From Planctomycetota bacterium (GTDB taxonomy: Bacteria; Planctomycetota; UBA1135; UBA2386): DNA of 64,000 nucleotides. The position numbers and the translations under genes are program-made. Below are positions 15,568-24,705 of the stretch, in pieces (positions within the stretch are counted from its first letter, which is position 1; each line of letters begins with the position of its first letter). A model generated the notes under the pieces. That model was given only the letters and a program-made list of their open reading frames with translations. It had not been told where the DNA came from and did not search any database. The stretch spans positions 103,825 through 167,824 of the forward strand of contig JADLFX010000050.1 of the NCBI GenBank assembly GCA_020849665.1, written 5' to 3'.

Positions 15568-18434
15568 ACTCCTCTGCGTTTGGGGCCGAGTTCGGCGGCC
15601 TGCGGGGAATCGGGGTGGCGGCGCCGCAGCTCCTCGAAGAGCTTCGTCGCCTGCTCCTTGCGGCCCAGCCGCTCGTAGCAGCGGCCCGCGCCGAGCAGGG
15701 CCCGGGGCACCCACTCGCCGTGGTCGTGCAGGATGGTGAGCTCCAGCCAGGCCTCGGCCGCACCGGCGTCGTCGCCCCGCGCCGCGCGCACCTCGCCGAT
15801 CCGGTACTGGGCCTCGGCGGCACGCGCGTCGGCACGGCCGCGCGCCACCTTGGTGAACGCGGCCTCGGCCGCGGCGTGTTCCTTGCGCGCCAGCCGCGCC
15901 ATGCCCAAGGCCAGCAGCCCGCGCGCCGTGTCCGGGGATCCGGCGGGGGCGTCCTTCAGGTACTCCTCCAGCCAGGCCGCCGCGCGCGCGGCATCGCCGC
16001 GGGCCAGCTCGCACTCGCCCAGCACGAGGCGGGCCTCGCGCGCCCGGGCGTGCCCGGGGTGGGTGCGCAGGAGCTCGCCGAGATGCGCCGCCGCCTCCGC
16101 GTGGCCGCCCCGGCGCTGGCGCGCGAGACCGGCGAAGTAGAGACCCTCGCCCCGTTCGTCGCCGCGCAGGGTCGCGAGGGCGGACTCCAGCACCGCCACC
16201 GCCGCGGCATCGTCGCCCTGCTGCACCAGGGCCCCGCCCAGCGCGAGGAGCGCGCGGCCGCGCAGGGCGCCACGCACGGCCTCCAGGTGCGGCCGCGCGG
16301 CCGCAAGCTCGGCGCGCCCGAGCGCCGCGAGGCCGAGCTGCAGGTGCGCGTCGTCGCGCAGCTCCGCGTCCTCGCCGGTGTCGGCAACGGTCCGGAACGC
16401 GGCCTCCGCGGCCTTCGCGTCGCCGGCCTTGGCCTCCACGTGCGCGAGTTCGTGCAGGACCCGGTCGCGCTGTGGCCCCTGCGCCGTTTCGACCAGCGGG
16501 CGCAGGGTGCGCCGGGCCCCCTCGGCGTCGCCGGCCCTGGCCTGCGCCACCCCCAGGGCGTAGCGCAGCTCCGCGGCGCGCGGATGCGCTGCGTGCCGGG
16601 CCAGGAAGCGCTGCGCCGCGCTCCCCGCCTCCGCCCAGCGCTGGTTGCGCAGGTGCAGGATCGCCAGCAGGTCGAGCAGCCGCGCCTCGTTGTCGCCCTC
16701 GACACCCGCCGCGAGCAGACCCTCCGCCTCGCGCCGCGCCACTTCGTCGTCACCCAGCTCGAACGCGCACCATGCCGCGCCCACGCCGGCGCGCTGGCCC
16801 AGGCCGCCGGACTCGCCGCGCAGACCGGCGTACACCGCGGCGGCATCGCGGAACCGGCCCTGCTCCACCAGCAGGTCGGCCCGCTCCAGACGGTCCTCGC
16901 CGCGCCGGGCCGGATCACGCTCGCCCGCCTCCGCGCGCGCGAGCCGCTCCGCGGCGGCCTTGGCCTCGCCCTTCGCGCGCAGGGCACGCGCGGCGACGCG
17001 CTCGCTGCGCGCCAGATGAGTGCCCTGGGGAAAGGCCAGCCGGTAGCGGTCGGCCGCGCGCAGGGCCGCGTCCGGTTGGCCTGCGGCGAGCCACGCCACG
17101 GCGGCCATCGCCAGGGCTTCCTCCCCGACCGTGTCCACCTCGCCCTGGGCGGGCACCAGCGCCGCGAAGGCCTCCGCTGCCCGACCATGCTCGCCGGCGA
17201 GGTAGTGGCACCATGCCTGCCGCGCCTGCGCCTTGCGGCACAGCGCGTGGTCCGCCGGGACCCTCGCGAATGCGGCCAGTGCCGGCTCCGTACGGCGCTC
17301 GGCAAACCAGCTCTCGCCAATGGCGAACCAGGCGTGCGCATGGAGCCGATGCTCGGGACAGGTGCGCAACAGGGTCTCCGCGGCGGCGCGCGCATCGGCG
17401 TGGCGACCCAGACGGTGCAGCGCGAGGCACGCCCCGTAGAGCGCCTCGCCGCGCAGCACGGCGTCGGGCGCCGCCTCCGCCGCGTCCACGTACGCGCGGT
17501 GGGCACCCTCGGCGTCGCCCGTGGCGAGCAGCGCCCGCCCCAGGCACTCGCCGACCTCGGCTCGCAACCCCGGCCCCAGGTCGCCGCGGCCCAGGAGGTC
17601 GCGCGCGCTGCGCACCACGTCCTCGGGCCGGCCACCCTCCTCCAGGGCGCGCAGCCCGGCCACCCGGGCACGCGCCCTCGCCTCGCCGGCGCGGGCGGCA
17701 TACTCGCCTCCGCCCTTCGCCGCGCGCGCGAATGCCTCATCGGCGCCGGCGACGTCGCCGAGGGCAAGCCGCACCTCGCCGGCCCGGTACAGGCACTCGG
17801 TCGCCGCCGTGTGCGCGGGGGCGCGTTCCGCGGCGGCCAGGAAGTGCTTCGCGGCGGCCTCGCGCTGGCCGAGCCGCAACGCGGCGAAGGCCGCCTGATA
17901 GAGCGCGGGCACCGCATGGGCGCCCTCGGCCTCGCGGTCGGCGGCCGCCGCGGCCAGGAACGCGTCCAGCGCCTCCGCGTCGCGGCCCGCCTCGCGCAGG
18001 CATTCGCCCCGCGCGAATCCGGCTGCCGCCCGCAGGTAGTGGTCCGCGGGCACCTCCTGCAGCAGCGCGCCCAGGCAGGCCTCGGCATCGGCCCACCGCT
18101 TCGCCTCACGATGCAGCTGGCCCAATCGATAGCGCGCCTCCGGCCGGAGCGGGAACACTCCGGGGGTGGCCACGGCCTTCTGCAGCGCAGCGACCGCCTC
18201 CGCCGCGCGGCCCAGTGCGACCCACGACGTGCCGGCCCGGTACTGCGCTTCGGCCCGGCGCGGATCGCTCGGGAACTCCTCCGCGAAGCGCGCGAAGCCC
18301 TTGGCCGCCTCCTCGTGCAGGCTCCGCTGCTGCAGGCCCAGGGCGACCTGCCATCGCGTGTCGGCACGCGAGTCCTGCGCGGCGAGCAGACCACTCAGGA
18401 GGACGGGCGCGAGGACGCGGGGCGAGAAGGGCAT
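15564..18434 (-). CDS. Secreted TPR-repeat protein, first gene of the ExbB/ExbD operon
   Basis: The 956-residue protein has a short signal peptide with likely cleavage before Gln-Asp-Ser at about residue 21. Almost all the rest is tetratricopeptide repeats, about 24 in number, each with A-x-A-x-Y-x-x-G/A spacing. They resemble YbgF/CpoB repeats, which partner Tol-Pal systems. TPR superhelices bind proteins, so this is probably a periplasmic scaffold for the ExbB/ExbD/TonB-like complex. The frame extends upstream, but the ATG at 18434 begins the signal peptide. Its stop overlaps the exbB start. Confidence 0.82.
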   Translation of the reverse strand: MPFSPRVLAPVLLSGLLAAQDSRADTRWQVALGLQQRSLHEEAAKGFARFAEEFPSDPRRAEAQYRAGTSWVALGRAAEAVAALQKAVATPGVFPLRPEARYRLGQLHREAKRWADAEACLGALLQEVPADHYLRAAAGFARGECLREAGRDAEALDAFLAAAAADREAEGAHAVPALYQAAFAALRLGQREAAAKHFLAAAERAPAHTAATECLYRAGEVRLALGDVAGADEAFARAAKGGGEYAARAGEARARARVAGLRALEEGGRPEDVVRSARDLLGRGDLGPGLRAEVGECLGRALLATGDAEGAHRAYVDAAEAAPDAVLRGEALYGACLALHRLGRHADARAAAETLLRTCPEHRLHAHAWFAIGESWFAERRTEPALAAFARVPADHALCRKAQARQAWCHYLAGEHGRAAEAFAALVPAQGEVDTVGEEALAMAAVAWLAAGQPDAALRAADRYRLAFPQGTHLARSERVAARALRAKGEAKAAAERLARAEAGERDPARRGEDRLERADLLVEQGRFRDAAAVYAGLRGESGGLGQRAGVGAAWCAFELGDDEVARREAEGLLAAGVEGDNEARLLDLLAILHLRNQRWAEAGSAAQRFLARHAAHPRAAELRYALGVAQARAGDAEGARRTLRPLVETAQGPQRDRVLHELAHVEAKAGDAKAAEAAFRTVADTGEDAELRDDAHLQLGLAALGRAELAAARPHLEAVRGALRGRALLALGGALVQQGDDAAAVAVLESALATLRGDERGEGLYFAGLARQRRGGHAEAAAHLGELLRTHPGHARAREARLVLGECELARGDAARAAAWLEEYLKDAPAGSPDTARGLLALGMARLARKEHAAAEAAFTKVARGRADARAAEAQYRIGEVRAARGDDAGAAEAWLELTILHDHGEWVPRALLGAGRCYERLGRKEQATKLFEELRRRHPDSPQAAELGPKRRGV

Positions 18435-18581
18435 GGCGGTTGCTGCGCTCCCAGTGCAGGTTCGGGCCGTGGGCAGGGCGAGGACTCGGTGGCCGTCCAC
18501 CTCGACGATCTGTCCGCGGAGAGAACTCCGTCCGGACACGACGCGACTGGTGGACGGAGACGCGCGAGCGCCCGGGATCCG

Positions 18582-19751
18582 TCACAGGAATCGCAGCAGG
18601 CTCTGCGGGTGTCGCCGGCGGAGGCGCAGGTAGAACGCGCAGGGTGGCAGCGCGACGAGCACTACGCCGAGAGCGGCGAGCAGGGCCGCACCGATTCCCG
18701 CGCCACGGTGCAGACCGGTCCACGCGGCGGCTCCCTCCAGGAGCGGGATGTGCAGGACGTAGAAGAACAGGGCCGCCGAGCCCAGCAGGCGGAAGGGGGC
18801 GCGGACCCCCGGCTGGCCCTGGGCCGCGGGTCCGAAGCGCGACAACCCCGCCAGGACCAGTGCCAGGAGCCCGAGCTCGAGCGCCAGGAACGAGACGCTG
18901 GGCGGGTACTTGCTCACGTGCAGCCAGCGCACCAGGGTGTGCTCGCCGCGCAGCAGCAGGAGGTTGCCGTAGCCGTCCACGAGCCGGACGACGACGAACA
19001 CCGCCAGCGCGGCGAGGCCCGCGAGGGTCAGGATCCGTTCGGTGCGCGCCCGCGACCAGCTGGGGAGCACGGTGCCGAACGCGTGGCCCAGGACCGCGAC
19101 GAGGCACCAGGGCAGGAGCGGATAGATCACGAAGAGGGGGCGCACGAACCCCCCGGAGAGTCCGACCCCGATCCAGGGGCCGGGCCGGAAGGTGCGCGGA
19201 TCCGCGCCCTCCAGGGCGCCGCGCAGGAGCAGGCCCAACACCAGCTCGTGTGCCGCGATCCCCGCGAGCGCCAGGAGGAGCAGGGCGCGGGGGCGGAGGC
19301 GCCGCAATGGCACGAGCACCAGCAGCGCCATGCCCAGGCCCGCGAGGACCCCGAACAGGAACACCCCTTCGGCCGGCTCGCCCCAGAAGAGCGAGACGAA
19401 GCCGAGGTCGAGGAGGATGAGGATCGCGCCCCGCGCCACGAGATAGCGGTCGGTCGCAGCCTGGGGGAGCCCGGCGGCGCGGTCCTTGCCCGCCTTGAGG
19501 GCCATCGCCGCGCCCATGAGGAAGAAGAACGCCGGCGCGCAGAGGTGCGTGATCCAGCGCAGCAGGAACTGGTCGGTGGGGATCGGGGATCCCGCCTCGT
19601 GGAGCCAGGCCGCGTCGCCGCGGAAGCGGCCGGCGTTGAATGCCTCCGAGGCGTGATCCACCGCCATCAGGGCGATCACCAGACCCCGCATGCGGTCCAG
19701 CGCCGGGAGGCGGTCGTGCAGGGGCTGGCTCGAGGCGGCCACGGGCGCCAT
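18582..19751 (-). CDS. DUF1624/HGSNAT-like multipass membrane acyltransferase
   Basis: The 389-residue protein has about ten hydrophobic helices. Its start (DRLPALDRMRGLVIALMAVDHASEAF) matches the DUF1624 / heparan-glucosaminide N-acetyltransferase signature, with the key His in MAVDH. Related acyltransferase-3 proteins move acyl groups across the membrane onto sugars. The acceptor here is unknown. The ATG at 19751 was chosen because it precedes the first conserved segment. Only 25 nt separate it from the divergent dehydrogenase start, so there is little room for two promoters. Confidence 0.75.
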   Translation of the reverse strand: MAPVAASSQPLHDRLPALDRMRGLVIALMAVDHASEAFNAGRFRGDAAWLHEAGSPIPTDQFLLRWITHLCAPAFFFLMGAAMALKAGKDRAAGLPQAATDRYLVARGAILILLDLGFVSLFWGEPAEGVFLFGVLAGLGMALLVLVPLRRLRPRALLLLALAGIAAHELVLGLLLRGALEGADPRTFRPGPWIGVGLSGGFVRPLFVIYPLLPWCLVAVLGHAFGTVLPSWSRARTERILTLAGLAALAVFVVVRLVDGYGNLLLLRGEHTLVRWLHVSKYPPSVSFLALELGLLALVLAGLSRFGPAAQGQPGVRAPFRLLGSAALFFYVLHIPLLEGAAAWTGLHRGAGIGAALLAALGVVLVALPPCAFYLRLRRRHPQSLLRFL

Positions 19752-19776
19752 TGTGGCCTTACCTGTGGCCGACACG

Positions 19777-20742
19777 ATGCGAGCCCTGTCCTTCGCCGCG
19801 GGCCGCGTGCACCTCGACCCGCACCATCGGCGGCCCGCAACCGCACCCGGCGAGGCGCGCGTGCGCGTGCTCCTCGCCGGGATCTGCGCCACGGATCTGG
19901 CGCTGCGCCGCGGGTACATGGGGTTCCACGGCGTGCCCGGTCACGAGTTCGTGGGCGTCGCCCTGGAGGGTCCCCTGGCGGGCCGGCGCGTCGTGGGCGA
20001 GATCAACGCCGCGTGCGGCGCATGTTCCTGGTGCGCGCAAGGCCTCGGCCGCCACTGCCCGCGCCGGACCGTGCTCGGGATCCTCGGCCGCGACGGCGCC
20101 TTCGCCGAGGAGGTGCGCCTGCCCGCCGCCAACCTCCACGCCGTGCCGGACGGAGTGCCGGATGCACACGCCGTGTTCGCCGAGCCGCTGGCGGCAGCGT
20201 TCGAGATCCCGGAGCAGGTGCCCCTGCGCCCCGGGAGTGCCGGCCTGGTGGCGGGAGACGGCAAGCTGGGCCTGCTCTGCGCCCACGTCCTCGCCCGGTA
20301 CGGCGTCGCCGTGACCCTTGCCGGGCGCCACCCCGAACGCGCGGCACTGCTTCCCGAAGGGGCGCGCCATGCCGGGCCGCTGGCGGAACTCGACCCCGCC
20401 AACGCGCAGGGATTCGCCCTGGCGGTCGAGGCGACGGGCTCGCCCGAGGGGCTGGCCGCGCTCCTGCCGTACGTGCAGCCGCGCGGCACGGTGATCCTCA
20501 AGACCACCTGCGAGCGGCCTGCCAGCCTCGATCTCGCTCCGGCCGTGGTCCACGAACTCACGCTGGTGGGCTCGCGCTGCGGCCCGTTCGGCCCGGCGCT
20601 GCAGGCCCTGGCCGAGGGGACGATCCCGATCGAGAAGTGGATCGCCGCGCGCTACCCGCTGCACGAGGGCGAGGCCGCCCTCGCCCATGCCGCCCGCCGC
20701 GGCACCCTGAAGGTCCTCCTGGAGATCGCCCCCGCCGGCTAG
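19777..20742 (+). CDS. Zinc-dependent medium-chain alcohol dehydrogenase
   Basis: This 321-residue oxidoreductase has a GroES-like N-domain and a Rossmann C-domain. Catalytic zinc ligands are Cys37 (GICATD) and His56-Glu57 (GHE). The structural zinc is held by Cys80, Cys83, Cys86 and Cys94. The nucleotide site is GDGKLGLLCAHV, a variant of the usual GxGxxG. It is shorter than the usual 340-350 residues. The substrate is unknown; sugar-alcohol or threonine dehydrogenases are nearest in motif pattern. The end overlaps the convergent flavoprotein gene by 4 nt. Confidence 0.85.
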   Translation: MRALSFAAGRVHLDPHHRRPATAPGEARVRVLLAGICATDLALRRGYMGFHGVPGHEFVGVALEGPLAGRRVVGEINAACGACSWCAQGLGRHCPRRTVLGILGRDGAFAEEVRLPAANLHAVPDGVPDAHAVFAEPLAAAFEIPEQVPLRPGSAGLVAGDGKLGLLCAHVLARYGVAVTLAGRHPERAALLPEGARHAGPLAELDPANAQGFALAVEATGSPEGLAALLPYVQPRGTVILKTTCERPASLDLAPAVVHELTLVGSRCGPFGPALQALAEGTIPIEKWIAARYPLHEGEAALAHAARRGTLKVLLEIAPAG

Positions 20743-22004
20743 GCGTGGAGCCCGGCGAGGCGGCCGGTGGCGAAGGCTGCCTGGAAGTTGAATCCGCCGA
20801 TCGGACCGTCGATGTCGAGGATCTCCCCGGCGAAGTAGAGCCTCGGGACGAGCCTCGACTCCATCGTGCGCGGATCGACCTCCGCCAAGGCCACGCCGCC
20901 TCGCGTCACCTCGGCGTGGGAGAAGCCGAGGCTCCGGTGCACGGGAATCGTCAGGGCCTTCATCAGGTCCACGAGGCGGCGGCGCGCCGCGCGGCCGAGC
21001 TGCGCCACCGTCGTGTCGGCGGCCGCCACTTCCACCAGGGTCGCGCGCAGGCGCTCGGGCAGCTCGGCCGGGAGGCAGTGCACGACGCTGCGCCGCCCGT
21101 CGCGCTGCGCCTCGGCGAGCAAGGCCGCATCCAGGTCCGCGGAGCTCTGCCCGGGCACCAGGTCGATGGCGAGGGTGCACGCGCCGCCGCGTTCCTCGAC
21201 GAACCCGGAGAGGTCCATCGGCCCAGGACCGGAGAGGCCCTTGTGCGTGAACAGGGTGGGCCGGCGCCGCACGCAGAGCACGGCGCCGGAGGCGTCACGG
21301 AGGGTGAGTTCGGCCGCGGGCAGGACGATGCCTGCGAGGGCGTGCACCCACGGCACGTCGACGGCCAAGGGCGCCAGGGCCGGCACCGGTGGGACGAGGG
21401 TGTGGCCGAACGCACGCGCGACCGCGTAGCCGTCGCCGGTGGCCCCCGTGCGCGGGTAGCTGAGGCCGCCGGTGGCGAGCACGACGCTCGGGGCACGGAA
21501 TGCGCCCTGCGGCGTGTGCACGACGAAGCCGCCGTCCCGAGGGTCGCGCTCGATCGAACGCATGGGCGCCTCGGGGACGAGGCGCACGCCCGCCGCGCGC
21601 ACGCGCGCCAGCAGCGCCTCGAGGACATCGCCGGCCCGGCCCGACACCGGGAAGATCTTCTCCAGGTCCTCCTCGCGCAGAGGCACGCCGGCCGACTCGA
21701 GCATGGCGCAGAGCGCCGGGGGCGGGAACGAGCGCAGGGCGTGGCGCAGCCAGCGCCCGCGCCGCGCACCGTACTGCGCCTCGAGGTCGGCGCCGGTGCG
21801 CGTCGTGGTCAGGTTGCAGCGGCCGCCACCGCTGATCAGGATCTTCAGGCCCGGGCGGCGGTTCTTCTCCAGCAGCACCACGCGCCGGCCGCGCTCGGCA
21901 GCCACGATCGCCGCCAACAGCCCGGCCGCGCCGGCGCCCACGACCAGCACGTCGACCTCGTGGACGGTCGGAGCGGCACCTCGATCCCCGGTCGGCTCCG
22001 CCAC
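20739..22004 (-). CDS. HI0933/YhiN-family FAD-dependent flavoprotein
   Basis: The 421-residue protein starts with the dinucleotide-binding VLVVGAGAAGLLAA at about residue 20. LISGGGRCNLT, a hallmark of the HI0933 family, follows near residue 57. VVLATGGLSYPRTGATGDGY marks the second FAD contact, and the C-terminus has LYFAGEILDIDGPIGGFNFQ and AFATGRLAG. BaiN-like members reduce C=C bonds, but most are uncharacterised. It lies 113 nt downstream of the small basic ORF and rplC on the same strand and could be cotranscribed with them. Confidence 0.88.
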   Translation of the reverse strand: MAEPTGDRGAAPTVHEVDVLVVGAGAAGLLAAIVAAERGRRVVLLEKNRRPGLKILISGGGRCNLTTTRTGADLEAQYGARRGRWLRHALRSFPPPALCAMLESAGVPLREEDLEKIFPVSGRAGDVLEALLARVRAAGVRLVPEAPMRSIERDPRDGGFVVHTPQGAFRAPSVVLATGGLSYPRTGATGDGYAVARAFGHTLVPPVPALAPLAVDVPWVHALAGIVLPAAELTLRDASGAVLCVRRRPTLFTHKGLSGPGPMDLSGFVEERGGACTLAIDLVPGQSSADLDAALLAEAQRDGRRSVVHCLPAELPERLRATLVEVAAADTTVAQLGRAARRRLVDLMKALTIPVHRSLGFSHAEVTRGGVALAEVDPRTMESRLVPRLYFAGEILDIDGPIGGFNFQAAFATGRLAGLHA

Positions 22005-22117
22005 GCCTCACGCACGGCCGCGGTACGGCCGCCACGGACGCCAGTGCAGCCGCGCGATGGACGGCGGCGCCGCGGCGGGCCGCGCAGGGGGCTGCGCCAC
22101 GGGGCGCGCGCGCCGGG

Positions 22118-22276
22118 TCACGCGCCCGGCTGAGCCGGCGTCGCGTCCTCGGCCTTGCGGACCAGGGGCTTCACCGCGCCGCGCTTGCGGCGATGCGTCA
22201 CGTAGCCCTTGCCAAGCTTCTTCGGCTTGAACCGGCCCCGCGTGGGGCCGCCATTCTTGCGGCGGGAGCGTGCCAT
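22118..22276 (-). CDS. Small basic protein of 52 residues after rplC
   Basis: An ATG at 22276 lies one nucleotide after the rplC stop and opens 52 codons to TGA. The protein begins MARSRRKNGGPTRGRFKPKK and continues with a basic THRRKRG segment. The last 14 residues are neutral or acidic. More than a quarter of residues are Lys or Arg, which suggests RNA or ribosome binding. I do not recognise a family; it lacks the zinc cysteines of bL36 or bL33 and does not match bTHX or bS21. Tight linkage to rplC suggests co-translation and a ribosomal role, which is inference. Confidence 0.6.
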   Translation of the reverse strand: MARSRRKNGGPTRGRFKPKKLGKGYVTHRRKRGAVKPLVRKAEDATPAQPGA

Positions 22277-22277
22277 G

Positions 22278-23000
22278 TCAGACCTGCACCTTGAGAGTCT
22301 GCTTGACGATCACGTAGCCGTCGTTGTGGCCGGGGATCGCACCGCGCAGGAAGAGCAGATTGCGCTCGGCGTCGATCTTCACCACCTCGAGATTCTGGAT
22401 CGTCACCTGCTCGACGCCGTAGTGACCGCACATCTTCTTGCCCTTCGGCACGCCCTTGTTGATCGAGTACGTGCGGCCCAGGCCACCGACCTTGCGGTGG
22501 TGCTTGCTGTTGCCGTGCGACATGGGCTGGCGGTGGAAGTTCCAGCGCTTGATCGTGCCGGTGAAGCCGCGCCCCTTGGTGATGCCGATGACGTCGACGT
22601 GGCGCACGTCCTTCAGCACGTCCACGTTGAGGACGTCGCCCTGCTTCACCGCGGGCAGCGCCGCGGCACGGATCTCGCGCACGAACCGCTTCGCCGGTGC
22701 GCCGGCCTTGGCGGCATGGCCCTTCTCGGCGGCGTTGACGTTGCGCTCGCGCTGGTCGTCGAAGCCGAGCTGGACCGCGTAGTAGCCGTCGGCGCGCCGC
22801 GGGCGGGCCAGCTTGCCGCGCTTCTTGCCGAGGTTGGTGGTGGCGGTGCGGTGGGGCTCAGGCAGCTCGCTGGTGTTCTTCACCTTGACCTGCAGGACGG
22901 TGCAGGGACCGGCCTGCACCACCGTGACGGGCACGAGGGTGCCGTCCGGTTGGAAGACCTGGGTCATCCCGAGCTTCTTGCCGAGGATTCCGATCGTCAT
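22278..23000 (-). CDS. rplC: Large-subunit ribosomal protein uL3
   Basis: uL3 is an early-assembly protein near the peptidyl-transferase centre. The 240-residue protein begins MTIGILGKKLGMTQVF, the family signature, and includes GITKGRGFTGTIKRWNF with the Gln-rich loop (HRQPMSHGN) that reaches the active site. GKKMCGHYG and the C-terminal VVKQTLKVQV are typical. It is about 30 residues longer than E. coli L3. It is not beside rpsJ, rplD or rplW, so it is detached from the S10 operon, or there is another copy elsewhere. Confidence 0.96.
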   Translation of the reverse strand: MTIGILGKKLGMTQVFQPDGTLVPVTVVQAGPCTVLQVKVKNTSELPEPHRTATTNLGKKRGKLARPRRADGYYAVQLGFDDQRERNVNAAEKGHAAKAGAPAKRFVREIRAAALPAVKQGDVLNVDVLKDVRHVDVIGITKGRGFTGTIKRWNFHRQPMSHGNSKHHRKVGGLGRTYSINKGVPKGKKMCGHYGVEQVTIQNLEVVKIDAERNLLFLRGAIPGHNDGYVIVKQTLKVQV

Positions 23001-23115
23001 CGTGTCGCGCTCCGGGTGTCCGGCGGGGAAAAGGCGAAGCTTTGTAGGGAGACCGCGTGCCCGGCGCAAGGCCCTGCCAGGGCCGGAACTGCGCCCTGCG
23101 CCGGGCTGCCGCGCG

Positions 23116-24705
23116 CTAGAGGTAGATCCGCAGCGCCAGGAAGGCCAGCGCCGCCAGCAGGAGCGGCACGGCCAGCGCCTTCCCGGGGTCCCCGAACGCG
23201 GGCAGGGGACGGTCCTCGGGCCGGGCGGCCTTCGCCCGCAGGTCCGACTCCAGCGGATCGAGGAGCGGGCTCTCCACCACCGGCTCCGGCGCCGCTCCGT
23301 GGCTGCGCGCGTACGCCCGGCGCAGGAAGCTCGGGAAGGCCGCCAGCAGCGGGAAGTTGGTGTCCGCGAGGCGGAATGCGGCGTGGACGCAGGTGCGGTC
23401 GCCGGAACCGCTGAGGACCACCAGCGGGCGGCTCTCCCCCGCCACCAGGGTCTTGCCCTCCGCGCCGAACCCGGACCGCAACGCCAGACGCACCCTAAGG
23501 TCGCTCAGGTCGAGATCCTTGGTGATCGGATCGTCGCGATCCCAGTCGGCGACCAATGGCTGCACCTCCAGGTCGTCGGCCGCGAGTTCGCCAGCACCCA
23601 CGCGCGTCCCGAAGGTGATCGCTCGCAGCCCGGCGGGAGGGGCCCCGAGGACCCCGCCCTCGGCCAGCAGGAAGTCCGCCGCCGAAGCGTCCGCCGCCGG
23701 CATCACGCTGCCGCCCAGCTCCTCGGCCAGGACCCGCGCCGCGAGGTCGATCCAGCGCCGGTCGGTGCCCTCCGCCAGCACGGCGATCTTCGGGCTCGGG
23801 GGCGGGGCCACGGTGATCCGCACGCCGTCATCGAGCGCCAGCGCGTCGGAGGCCCCGTCCAGGGCGATGCGCACCCCGCCGCCCCCGGCCCGGCGCAGGG
23901 GCACCTCGACCTCCTCCACCGCGCCCGCCGCGAGCGTGCCGGAGTGCGGCTCGGCCTCGGCGACACCGCCGGTGATGGCGAGGCGCCAGGGCAGGGCCCG
24001 GCCGGCGAAGGAGCGGAGGGTGAGGCGCACGTGGATCTCGGGCAGCGGCCACGCGTCCTCCACCGCGCACGCGGTGATGGCGAGGTTGTCGGCCGGCTCG
24101 CCCACCAGGGTGAGGGCGCCGTGCTCGGGAGCCGCGGAGGGCCCGAGGCCGTCCGTCACGGTCCACACGGCGACCTGGGGCCGCGCCAGGCTCGCGGCGA
24201 GCGCGGCGAGATCGAGACCGCGCCCCGCGGGAGCCTGCGCGGAGAGCCGCGCCACCAGCGTGTCGGGATTCCCGGCCAGGACCTGCGGTGCGGTGCCGGC
24301 GAGCAGGACGCGCACGTCGACGCCGCGCGGCAGCTCGGCGAGGCGCTGCGCCAGCGCGGCGACCGCCGCGGCCATGGCGCCGCGCGGCGCACGCCTGCTG
24401 GTGGCAGCGAGGCTCGCGGATGCATCGACCACCACCGCGAGCTGGCGCGGGCCGGGTCGCGCACCCAGCGTCGCGTCGGCGAGGGCCAGCGCGCCGCAGG
24501 CGAACGCCAGCGCGAGGGCAAGGAAGCGCAGCCAGGGGAAGCGCTGCGGCCGGCGCTTCAGGCGCGCCAGGGCCCGCTGCCACTGCACCAGGTGGGGCGT
24601 GGCCACGCGCTGGCGCGGGCGGAGCGGTCGCGCCAGCAGCCAGAGCAGGGGCAGCACCAGCAGCCACAGGAGGCGTTCGGGGTGGTTCAGGAGCGGGAGT
24701 TCCAC
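23116..24705 (-). CDS. BatA-type membrane protein with von Willebrand A domain
   Basis: The 529-residue protein has an N-terminal BatA/aerotolerance domain with two hydrophobic segments (HPERLLWLLVLPLLWLL near residue 8 and WLRFLALALAFACGALAL near 55). A vWA domain begins VVVDASASL, a DxSxS metal site. A long beta-rich periplasmic part and a C-terminal helix (AVPLLLAALAFLALRIYL) follow. The likely GTG start at 24705 overlaps the DUF58 gene by 19 nt; another GTG at 24717 is possible. Bat proteins act in envelope stress or protein assembly, usually with a MoxR ATPase, which is absent here. Confidence 0.8.
   Translation of the reverse strand: MELPLLNHPERLLWLLVLPLLWLLARPLRPRQRVATPHLVQWQRALARLKRRPQRFPWLRFLALALAFACGALALADATLGARPGPRQLAVVVDASASLAATSRRAPRGAMAAAVAALAQRLAELPRGVDVRVLLAGTAPQVLAGNPDTLVARLSAQAPAGRGLDLAALAASLARPQVAVWTVTDGLGPSAAPEHGALTLVGEPADNLAITACAVEDAWPLPEIHVRLTLRSFAGRALPWRLAITGGVAEAEPHSGTLAAGAVEEVEVPLRRAGGGGVRIALDGASDALALDDGVRITVAPPPSPKIAVLAEGTDRRWIDLAARVLAEELGGSVMPAADASAADFLLAEGGVLGAPPAGLRAITFGTRVGAGELAADDLEVQPLVADWDRDDPITKDLDLSDLRVRLALRSGFGAEGKTLVAGESRPLVVLSGSGDRTCVHAAFRLADTNFPLLAAFPSFLRRAYARSHGAAPEPVVESPLLDPLESDLRAKAARPEDRPLPAFGDPGKALAVPLLLAALAFLALRIYL

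Noticed and set aside
15615..22133. A 2172-codon plus-strand open frame
   Set aside because: It is antisense to the TPR operon, acyltransferase and flavoprotein genes, has extreme Arg/Ala/Gly content, and shows no protein family motif. High GC removes stop codons, so it is noise.
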